Source: Candidatus Latescibacterota bacterium (lineage in GTDB: Bacteria; Latescibacterota; UBA2968). Taken from it: a stretch of DNA of 8,724 bases. Positions within the stretch are counted from its first letter, which is position 1. Each line of letters opens with the position of its first letter. The notes under the pieces are model-generated. The model saw only the letters and a program-made list of their open reading frames with translations. It made no database searches and was not told where the DNA came from. The stretch lies in the NCBI GenBank assembly GCA_018650745.1, contig JABIFK010000706.1, positions 1-8,724 of the forward strand, given 5' to 3'. This document shows, one piece after another, positions 1 to 6,071 of the stretch. The translations under genes were made by a program, and so were the position numbers.

Positions 1-1
1 A

Positions 2-850
2 ATCCCACCGTGGGAGGCCGTTTCAGCAAATGTGGTTTGGAATATTGCAAATACACCAGCCGCCCAAGTTTCGATGTTGGGCAAAATTACAGGCTTGGCA
101 TTTGCGCCCGTTGCAGCCTGTTCTACATTTGGCGTCACTCTCAAACTTGCAATGGACACCATTCAAAGAGGTGAAGCCAAGCTTGTTGTAATAGGAGCCA
201 CCGATCCACCACCCCAGCCGTTACTCGTAGGTGCCTTCTACAAAGCCCGTGTTGCATCAGGCAACGGTCAAGTGTCTAAACCCTTGGCAGAATTACGTGG
301 CACCCATGTCTCGGGTGGTTCTGTGGTTTGGATTGTGGGCGATTACGATTACATGAAAGAAAAAGGGTACAAACCCTTGGGGCTTGAGCCTTTAGCAGTA
401 GGAGTCAGCTCAGATGCCGATCACATCATCACGCCCTCCAAAGACGGTCCCCAAGCAGCCATTCAACAAGCTTTGGATCTGGCGGGCATTAGCCCAAATG
501 ACGTTGCACTTTGGGATATGCATGCAACAGCCACACCAGGTGATTATTCCGAAATAGAAACCCTCCATGAGGCGATTTCACAAAACGTTTTGGTCACCGC
601 ACGAAAAGGTACGTTTGGACATGGCATGAGTGCGGGCGGTGGTTGGGAACTAACCGCACAATACTTGGGATATGAAGAAGGCATTGTATTTCCAACAACA
701 CTCAGGAAAGACGAACTCAACGCAGAAATCGAACACAAACATCAAAACTTCGTCTTCGACACAACGTGCCAAACACCAGATGGAATCGCTGGAAAAATAT
801 CTACAGGCGTCGGCGGCATCAATGCCTGCGTTATTGCGCGCCCTTGGTAA
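2..850 (+). CDS. Beta-ketoacyl-[acyl carrier protein] synthase, C-terminal part (5' end outside window)
   Basis: This is a thiolase-fold condensing enzyme, which joins an acyl group held on an active-site cysteine to a malonyl-type extender by decarboxylative Claisen condensation in fatty acid or polyketide synthesis. The reading frame is open from base 2, so the true start lies upstream of the window. The catalytic set is visible: the nucleophile Cys in PVAACSTFG (codon 119-121), His in DMHATATPGD (521-523, in place of the usual NAHGTSTP), Lys in ARKGTFGHG (605-607) and the second His (620-622). The spacing of these residues is close to that of FabF. The final GVGGINACVI is the usual glycine-rich C-terminal strand of the family. 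The gene ends at TAA 848-850, 17 bases before a strong terminator hairpin. Family membership is seen clearly; whether it is a FabF-type fatty acid enzyme or a specialised KS cannot be decided without the upstream genes. Confidence 0.9.
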   Translation: MPPWEAVSANVVWNIANTPAAQVSMLGKITGLAFAPVAACSTFGVTLKLAMDTIQRGEAKLVVIGATDPPPQPLLVGAFYKARVASGNGQVSKPLAELRGTHVSGGSVVWIVGDYDYMKEKGYKPLGLEPLAVGVSSDADHIITPSKDGPQAAIQQALDLAGISPNDVALWDMHATATPGDYSEIETLHEAISQNVLVTARKGTFGHGMSAGGGWELTAQYLGYEEGIVFPTTLRKDELNAEIEHKHQNFVFDTTCQTPDGIAGKISTGVGGINACVIARPW

Positions 851-867
851 ACCACAAAACCAAATAT

Positions 868-903
868 AAAAAAGGCCTGATTCTAAAGAATCAGGCCTTT
901 TTT
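868..903. terminator. Bidirectional intrinsic terminator between convergent genes
   Basis: A perfect inverted repeat pairs 874-884 (GGCCTGATTCT) with 887-897. It is flanked by six A (868-873) and six T (898-903), so each strand has a GC-containing stem followed by a U run. It sits 17 bases after the ketoacyl synthase stop and 20 bases after the end of the converging minus-strand gene (924), and can serve both. Confidence 0.92.
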
Positions 904-923
904 ATAGTGTGTATTTCCGTGAT

Positions 924-2201
924 CTAAACGTCCACGTCTTCCACCACCTCACCCGCCAATATACGTTCACCCTTCTCTCTATACCGCAATTTATCCGCCG
1001 GATCAACGGTGCGCCAAATCAGAAACTGTTTGCGCAGGGCATTGACAAAACTTTGGTTCACACGTTGCCACGATGCCGAATCACCGCTGAGTCGTTCGAT
1101 GAATAGATTCAGTGTAAAAATATCGTATTCTTCCATCTGGCGCGCTTCAAAATGAATTGTCTGACTCACACCCAAATCAAAGGGTGCCAACCACGCCGTG
1201 GTATCAATCGTATAGGCCTGTCCCGCCTCAGTCTGCATCGAATCAAACGTAGCACCTTCGGTGAAAAAGTTGCCCATGTCTTCTGATTCATGTGCCTTAA
1301 AAAAATCGACCAAATACACTGACAAACCAAACACATCGCGGCCACTGACTGTAAATGGAAACTCAAACGTCCAATGATCACCTTCAGGAGGCGGCATTTT
1401 CCATCGCCTTGTTACATCGGGCACCGCCATAAGAGAGGCTTGGCGCGCCGGATAAAGCGCAGACAATATTACGACCACCATGACCAAAGCAGATGAGATC
1501 ACAGTTGAAAGTGCCGAATAATTCAATGTAAAGCCTTCTAACCAGCCCCCCCAGAGCAAAACCTTGGCGACACCTTGTCCCATTAAATAACCCGACACCG
1601 TACCCAACACAGCATACACACAAGCTTCGGCAATGAACAAAAATGAAATGTGTACCGGCGCCAATCCCACAGCCGAATAAACCCCAATTTCACGAAAGCG
1701 TTCATACACCATCCACACATCCCAGGGTATCTCTGCCCCTAGAGGCATCCCCTGGTAAAACCACGAAATCGCATCGTTATCATTATTGGGTACCAACCAT
1801 GTGGGCATGTGCGGATGCAAATATTCTGCCCAGTTGTTTTCATCGGTTGCTTTAAAATAGGGCCCTGCAATATATCCAATCATATACCCCGTTACACCCG
1901 ACACCGGCAACATAGCCCCGGCCAAAGCCATGGCCAAAATCACATGCCACTCTTCGGGCCGCAACAAAAATTGCGCCTTCTTGCCCAACATCGCAAACCC
2001 AAACAACAGCACCATAAACGGCATCAGCATCCCCATCGGCACATGACCAATGGCCATACGCGATGCATGCAAATGATACCGCACATACGTCCCCACAAAA
2101 CCCAACACCAGTACCAATACCAACCCAATCACAACAGATCGTACCGTAATCGCTTGTGGTTCTGCTTCCGTTTCTAACATCTCGTTTTCTTGAATTGCCA
2201 A
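924..2201 (-). CDS. Chimeric membrane protein: DUF6785-like N-terminus fused to FtsX/MacB-type ABC permease C-terminus
   Basis: This is a 425-aa product. Residues 1-165 align without gaps to the start of the upstream 661-aa membrane protein (about 114 of 165 identical by hand count) and hold three membrane segments (about 20-41, 54-74, 83-110). From residue 166 the sequence is instead the FtsX-family permease C-terminal domain: YERFREIGVYSAVG (166-179), a membrane segment about 184-208, another about 231-250, and the LYPARQAS signature (249-256). A soluble tail of about 160 residues follows. The membrane helix that normally precedes ER-x-REIG in FtsX_C is absent, as is the periplasmic domain; the DUF6785 core is absent too. 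The TTG start at 2201 is chosen because it aligns with residue 1 of the paralogue and has AAAGG (2212-2208) six bases upstream. It lies two bases after the upstream stop, so translation is probably coupled. Function as a transporter or permease is doubtful; it may be a deletion scar or an assembly join. Confidence 0.8.
   Translation of the reverse strand: MAIQENEMLETEAEPQAITVRSVVIGLVLVLVLGFVGTYVRYHLHASRMAIGHVPMGMLMPFMVLLFGFAMLGKKAQFLLRPEEWHVILAMALAGAMLPVSGVTGYMIGYIAGPYFKATDENNWAEYLHPHMPTWLVPNNDNDAISWFYQGMPLGAEIPWDVWMVYERFREIGVYSAVGLAPVHISFLFIAEACVYAVLGTVSGYLMGQGVAKVLLWGGWLEGFTLNYSALSTVISSALVMVVVILSALYPARQASLMAVPDVTRRWKMPPPEGDHWTFEFPFTVSGRDVFGLSVYLVDFFKAHESEDMGNFFTEGATFDSMQTEAGQAYTIDTTAWLAPFDLGVSQTIHFEARQMEEYDIFTLNLFIERLSGDSASWQRVNQSFVNALRKQFLIWRTVDPADKLRYREKGERILAGEVVEDVDV
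1706..1707 (-). other. Junction between DUF6785-like and FtsX-like coding sequence
   Basis: On the minus strand both paralogues read GGGATGTGTGGATGGTG (Trp-Asp-Val-Trp-Met-Val). The upstream gene then continues CCG TTG (Pro-Leu), its own next membrane segment, whereas here the next codon is TAT (Tyr) of the FtsX motif YERFREIG. Similarity to the paralogue stops at this codon boundary and the frame is kept. There is no insertion sequence, target duplication or spacer at the join. Confidence 0.8.
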
Positions 2202-2203
2202 AT

Positions 2204-4189
2204 CTAACCTTTCATATGTACCCGATGCCCCTGCTCGGGAAACCATATCACATCTAACAGGGTTGAAAAAACCACGCCCAATACATAACCCACCAACAAA
2301 CCAATAAACAGCGGTTGAGATTTGCGATAAACCGAGGGGCCACCTATTTTCATCACCACCAATTTCAACAACCACGTTAAGAAAATGGTAAAACTGATGT
2401 GACGCAACAAATGTGTACCTGACACCGCCAAACCCACCGGATGCAGGGGCCACCACACAAAACGGTGCCGCAAAAATATCAAGGCTGTCATAATGCCACC
2501 GCCAATTAAAAAGAATGCCAACTCCGCTGGTTCTTTCATAAAGAAGGGGGGCCTATCGGGATACTTTTTTAAAATCTCAACCGCATGTTTATAATGCCGC
2601 GCAGATGCCGACGGAATTTCAAACGCCCCAAACGTATAAGCGCCTTCTAAATAACCCAAGCGAATGGTGATATACACACTGAACACAAAGCTCACCACAA
2701 TGGCCAACGCAACGGCACCCATTAAATTGCGTCTTTGTTTGGCCGGTATCCCTTCTGCAATACGCCCAATATGGGTCATTGCGGGCAGCATACGCCCCGT
2801 CCATCCTCCCACACCAAGTGCAGCAAATCGCTCAGCCACATGGGTTACTGCCGAAATATTCCCATTGCCAAAAAATGGCAAAATCAACGTCCATGGCCCT
2901 GCGGGAATACCAATATAAGGCAACCCTGTATCGGCCAAGATTTTGGCCAAACCCACATAACAAAAAATAAACATCACCAACAAACACAGTGCCGGAATCG
3001 GATCAAAATTCATCTGCATCATCCAGACAAACAAAAAACCCAACCCCAAAACAATCCCAATCAGCGCCCCCCGGTAAGACAACAACTCGCCCGAATCCTC
3101 AATCGTATCATCTTGACCCGTTGCTTTTAAAAACACGTCTCTCAAATGACGCCGAGCCACCCAAAACATAGACGCCACCATTACCACGAACCCGCCATAC
3201 ATCTGCCACTTGTAAACACCCCGTGGTTCATAGGGTGAAATCGCTTTATACCCCAACTTATTGAGCCAACCCCCTTCGAGAACAAACAGCAAATCAAAAA
3301 ACCACAGACTGAACAAAATTTCCAAACTCGCAAAATAAGAGAAAAACAATGTAAAAATACCCAAGTATCCACGAATAGGTGGAAACTGCCGATCAATCCA
3401 CACCCAGCGTCCTCGGTAAATTGGAAACTGTGGGAACCCCGGAAAAAAATAACTGATACAATTCCACGCAATCGCACCAAACGCAAGGGTGAAACCAACC
3501 CAAAACAACCGATTCCGTGTGAAAGCAGGTAACCACCCGTTTCCATCACCAGGGTTTGCTACCATCTCCACCAAAGGTGTCACCACCGGAAACAACAACC
3601 GCTCGTTTTCTGCCCACTGTTTGCGAAAGATCACCGCCACACACGACATCACCGTGAACCCTGCCATCACCGCCATAAACCACCAAAACAACGGCACCAT
3701 CCACACATCCCACGGAATATCAGCCCCCACAGGCATGCCCTGATAAAACCATGTAATCGAATCATTTGTATTTTCGGGCACCAACCACTTGGGCATGTGC
3801 GGGTGAATAAACTTCTCCCAGCCATTGCCATCGGTCACAGCAAAATACGGTGCAGAGATATACCCAATCATATATCCCGTAATACCCGTTACGGGCAACA
3901 TCGCGCCCGCCAAACCCATGGCCAAGATCACATGCCATTCGCCCGGTTTCAGCACAAACTGTGTCAGTCTGCCAATAATAGCAAAACCGAACAACATCAC
4001 CATAAACGGCATCAACATACCCATCGGCACATGGCTGATAGACACACGAGAGCCGTGGATATAATACCGCACATAGGTTGCCGTAATGCCCAATGCAATA
4101 ACCAGCACCAAACCAATCAGCACCGCGCGCACCGTAATGGCCTGTGGCTCGGGTTGTGGTTCAACAATATCTTGTTCTTGAACGGCCAT
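2204..4189 (-). CDS. DUF6785/DUF6784-type polytopic membrane protein, probable transporter
   Basis: This 661-aa inner-membrane protein has about 12-13 hydrophobic segments (roughly 21-42, 54-74, 84-110, 166-188, 225-248, 275-305, 330-348, 377-395, 398-420, 487-507, 557-580, 590-610, 625-650). An N-terminal cytoplasmic stretch rich in Glu and Gln precedes the first helix. The patterns HVPMGMLMPFMV, ENERLLFPVVTPLVEM and WWPLHPVGLAVSG are what I recognise from the DUF6785 (N-terminal) and DUF6784 (C-terminal) family. ERLLFPVVTPLVEM is reminiscent of the signature region of oligopeptide transporter (OPT) family proteins, so uptake of a small organic solute is a reasonable inference, not shown. 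The ATG start at 4189 has GGGAGA (4204-4199) nine bases upstream. It follows the dehydratase-like gene by 92 bases on the same strand and abuts its chimeric paralogue, so the three are probably one transcript. It is full length and appears intact. Confidence 0.82.
   Translation of the reverse strand: MAVQEQDIVEPQPEPQAITVRAVLIGLVLVIALGITATYVRYYIHGSRVSISHVPMGMLMPFMVMLFGFAIIGRLTQFVLKPGEWHVILAMGLAGAMLPVTGITGYMIGYISAPYFAVTDGNGWEKFIHPHMPKWLVPENTNDSITWFYQGMPVGADIPWDVWMVPLFWWFMAVMAGFTVMSCVAVIFRKQWAENERLLFPVVTPLVEMVANPGDGNGWLPAFTRNRLFWVGFTLAFGAIAWNCISYFFPGFPQFPIYRGRWVWIDRQFPPIRGYLGIFTLFFSYFASLEILFSLWFFDLLFVLEGGWLNKLGYKAISPYEPRGVYKWQMYGGFVVMVASMFWVARRHLRDVFLKATGQDDTIEDSGELLSYRGALIGIVLGLGFLFVWMMQMNFDPIPALCLLVMFIFCYVGLAKILADTGLPYIGIPAGPWTLILPFFGNGNISAVTHVAERFAALGVGGWTGRMLPAMTHIGRIAEGIPAKQRRNLMGAVALAIVVSFVFSVYITIRLGYLEGAYTFGAFEIPSASARHYKHAVEILKKYPDRPPFFMKEPAELAFFLIGGGIMTALIFLRHRFVWWPLHPVGLAVSGTHLLRHISFTIFLTWLLKLVVMKIGGPSVYRKSQPLFIGLLVGYVLGVVFSTLLDVIWFPEQGHRVHMKG
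2208..2212 (-). promoter_or_regulatory. Ribosome binding site selecting a TTG start
   Basis: AAAGG on the minus strand ends six bases before TTG at 2201-2199. It overlaps the last sense codons of the upstream gene. The same AAAGG core, with a 7-base spacer, precedes the sulfatase (7607-7603) and the DUF433 gene (8506-8502), which supports the choice of TTG over the later ATG at 2180. Confidence 0.7.
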
Positions 4190-4281
4190 CTTGATTCATC
4201 TCCCAATATCTTATGCCATACAATTTTAACGGTGTAGAATATATAGAAGAATAAACAACTTAGAAAGCAGAAAGCGTCGTT

Positions 4282-5427
4282 TTACCAATCCTGAACCGAA
4301 CCGTCCAAAGCCTTCAGATTGGGTTGTTTGCGTGGCTCAAAAGCCGTTTTTGCTGCCGCCTCTTCATCAAATTCGATACCCAAACCGGGACCTTCTAATG
4401 GCAGCGCATATCCATCTTTGACAACGGGAAACGGTCCACAAATATTAGAATGCGTCGCATCGCGGTTTGCAAAGGGTGCTTCCATCAAAACCACATTGGC
4501 CAAAGCAAGGGATGCGTGCACAGAAGCTGCCGATCCCAATGGTCCCGCATTGTTGTGTGGCACCACATTGACATAATGTGTTTCGGCATTGGCTGCAATT
4601 TTTCGCATCTCCGTAATACCGCCACAATGACAAATATCGGGTCGAATGTAATTCACATACCGATTCTCAACCAACTCCCGAAACTCCCATTTGCTGTGAT
4701 ATCGTTCGCCGGCTGCCAAAGGCAAATCAACCTTTTCACGCACCTCTGCCATCACCTGGGGGTTTTCGTGTCGAATGGGATCTTCAATGAAAAATGGTTT
4801 ATAGGGTTTCACCCGTTCGGCCAACTGAACCACCCACTCCGGATCGTATCGCCCATGACATTCAATCAAAATATCGACCTTATCCCCCACAGCCTCACGA
4901 ATGGCGGCGGTAAATTCGACCTGTTGATCCACGGCCATTTGATGATCGTGCAAATCTTGGCGATCGTATCCATGGAGTCCGCGAAAACGAATGGCTGTTA
5001 ACCCGCGTTCGGCACGCAACTTTGCTTGTGCGGCAATATCCTCAGCGGTATCACCCGTCACATGGCCGTAAAGACGCACTTTTTCTCGGGCAAGTCCGCC
5101 CAATAATTGATACACAGGTACGCCCAATGCTTTTCCCTTAATGTCCCACAAGGCCATATCGATGCCACTGACTGCGGCACCTGTCACTGCGCCCCCACGA
5201 ATGAACAAACGGCGGAAGCACATTTGCCACAGATATTCGATGCGCTCGGGATCTTCGCCGATGAGATAGGGTTTGAGGTCTTGCAGCAGGCCATAAGCAG
5301 CTTGGGGGAAGAAGTGGATGGTGGATTCGCCGTAGCCGGTAATACCTTCGTCGGTTTCGATTTTGACAAAGACGGCGGGGCTGTTGCCTTCTTTGGTGAG
5401 GTAGGTTGTTAGATTGGTGATTTTCAT
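4282..5427 (-). CDS. Enolase-superfamily (mandelate racemase/muconate lactonizing type) enzyme, likely sugar-acid dehydratase
   Basis: This is a 381-aa cytoplasmic enzyme of the usual family length. The capping domain covers about residues 1-115, with GITGYGES and the ALWDIKGKALGVPVYQLLGG helix. The barrel shows the three metal ligands: Glu189 in LIECHGR, Glu215 in FFIEDPI and Glu241 in AAGERYH. His191, two residues after the first ligand, together with His291 in VVPHNN and Asp264 in RPDICHCGG, is the arrangement of the galactonate/mannonate dehydratase group. The Lys-x-Lys of racemases is replaced by IRFRG (146-150). The first ligand is Glu where Asp is usual. The expected reaction is abstraction of the alpha proton of a sugar acid and loss of water to a 2-keto-3-deoxy acid; the substrate is not predictable here. 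Start 5427 has AAAAGGA (5443-5437) nine bases upstream. It heads the probable three-gene minus-strand transcript with the transporter-like genes. Confidence 0.88.
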   Translation of the reverse strand: MKITNLTTYLTKEGNSPAVFVKIETDEGITGYGESTIHFFPQAAYGLLQDLKPYLIGEDPERIEYLWQMCFRRLFIRGGAVTGAAVSGIDMALWDIKGKALGVPVYQLLGGLAREKVRLYGHVTGDTAEDIAAQAKLRAERGLTAIRFRGLHGYDRQDLHDHQMAVDQQVEFTAAIREAVGDKVDILIECHGRYDPEWVVQLAERVKPYKPFFIEDPIRHENPQVMAEVREKVDLPLAAGERYHSKWEFRELVENRYVNYIRPDICHCGGITEMRKIAANAETHYVNVVPHNNAGPLGSAASVHASLALANVVLMEAPFANRDATHSNICGPFPVVKDGYALPLEGPGLGIEFDEEAAAKTAFEPRKQPNLKALDGSVQDW

Positions 5428-5502
5428 GAGAGGGTATCCTTTTTAAGAGCGAATTTTAGGTGAGTGTTTTGGCAAACCTAAATACAATTTTATTTTTTTA
5501 TG

Positions 5503-5559
5503 TTGCCTCCGGCGGCCCACTTTTGTCCACACCCACAAAAGTGGGTCAAAAAGGGTGCC
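5503..5559 (+). repeat. Hairpin element, copy 1
   Basis: The structure is TTGCCTCCGGCGG, then an 11-bp perfect stem (5516-5526 CCCACTTTTGT with 5535-5545), an 8-base loop, then TCAAAAAGGG. Copy 2 on the opposite strand has the same order: TTGCCTTCGGCGA, a 12-bp stem, an 8-base loop, then CAAAAAAGG. The stem bases differ between copies, but both sides change together, so pairing is kept. I recall hairpins of this general shape scattered between genes in many bacteria but cannot name the family. Confidence 0.75.
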
Positions 5560-5621
5560 ACGGCGTGGAGCTCTTCATAGTGTTCAGTGTTTTTACAAGC
5601 GTAGACCACCCTCACCAGCCC

Positions 5622-5692
5622 GTGCAGTTCCCACCCCACCGTGTATTCCATACACCCTTCCGCACACACCCAGCACACCCCACCAACTGCAC
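5622..5692. repeat. Nested inverted repeats
   Basis: GTGCAGTT (5622-5629) is inverted as AACTGCAC (5685-5692). Inside it GTGTA (5641-5645) is inverted as TACAC (5651-5655). The rest of the interval is pyrimidine-rich on this strand (C runs) and G-rich on the minus strand. It could fold in a minus-strand leader of the dehydratase operon; that is inference. Confidence 0.35.
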
Positions 5693-5831
5693 AACGGCCC
5701 ACTCCACTAAGAGTGGTATTCAAGATTTGAAATCTCTCTTTTTAATTTTACCTTTTTACTTTTGCCTTGATTTGACCCTCACCACCAAGAGACAATATCG
5801 AAGTCTTATTGCTTAGAATTGATGCAACACA

Positions 5832-5963
5832 AAATACCACACCCATCAGGCTAAGCGATCACGATTTTCCGCGCCATTCCGTCCAGCTATCCATGTTGCA
5901 AAAACACCCACTCTCGTAGGCCACTCTATTTCTTGTGCCTACTGAGGGTATTTGCGGAAAATC
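5832..5963. repeat. Paired arms with possible pseudoknot geometry
   Basis: GATTTTCCGC (5863-5872) is inverted as GCGGAAAATC (5954-5963). GTAGGC (5916-5921) is inverted as GCCTAC (5937-5942) inside it. AAATACC (5832-5838) is inverted as GGTATTT (5947-5953), directly beside the first 3' arm, so the two long helices interleave. Either a structured RNA leader or chance pairing could explain this. Confidence 0.4.
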
Positions 5964-5986
5964 AGCCTTCCCGGCACTTGAGGGAC

Positions 5987-6042
5987 GGCCTTTTTTGCTT
6001 ACTTTTTTTGGCTGTTGAAAAAAAGTAAGTCGCCGAAGGCAA
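5987..6042 (-). repeat. Hairpin element, copy 2 (inverted relative to copy 1)
   Basis: On the minus strand it reads TTGCCTTCGGCGA, then a 12-bp perfect stem (CTTACTTTTTTT at 6029-6018, closing with 6009-5998), an 8-base loop, then CAAAAAAGGCC. The AAAAAGG sides of the two copies face each other across about 430 bp. No obvious target-site duplication is seen outside the pair. The element lies 30 bases beyond the sulfatase stop, but no U run follows the hairpin on the minus strand, so it is not a standard intrinsic terminator. Confidence 0.75.
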
Positions 6043-6071
6043 GAAGTTAAAAGATATCGAAGTTTTATTCT

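Larger units (their letters stand above)
5428..6071. other. 644-bp non-coding region rich in inverted repeats, upstream of the dehydratase-like gene
   Basis: I see no convincing gene here; the open frames have no family resemblance and run through hairpin repeats. It holds two inverted copies of one hairpin element (5503-5559 and 5987-6042), nested inverted repeats at 5622-5692, a 6-bp hairpin (5699-5704 with 5711-5716), a longer set of paired arms at 5832-5963, and a 21-base imperfect direct repeat (5795-5815 and 6054-6074, 18 matches). The promoter of the minus-strand dehydratase operon must lie here. A TAAAAT hexamer at 5458-5453 is a possible -10, but no good -35 is seen at the right distance. 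Confidence 0.6.

Noticed and set aside
2202..2456. N-terminal extension of the chimeric gene to an ATG at 2456 (510 aa)
   Set aside because: It overlaps the upstream gene's coding end in another frame, has no likeness to the paralogue, and the TTG at 2201 aligns with the paralogue's start and has a good ribosome binding site.
3797..4237. 146-aa plus-strand open frame (with others at 1809-2177 and 2735-3130)
   Set aside because: These are His/Gln/Asn/Pro-rich antisense shadows of the hydrophobic minus-strand membrane genes; the two copies resemble each other only because the real genes are paralogues.
5460..5816. 118-aa plus-strand and 77-aa minus-strand (5490-5723) open frames
   Set aside because: Both run through hairpin element 1, have no family resemblance, unusual composition and no convincing ribosome binding site.
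5859..5996. Minus-strand open stretch reading like KKGRPSSAGKADFPQIPSVG and onward to MDSWTEWRGKS
   Set aside because: It has no suitable start and no recognised family, and it lies in inverted-repeat sequence; treated as non-coding.
5987..6042. Hairpin element 2 as the sulfatase terminator
   Set aside because: On the minus strand the stem is followed by C and A residues, not a U run, and the same element occurs at 5503 away from any gene end.
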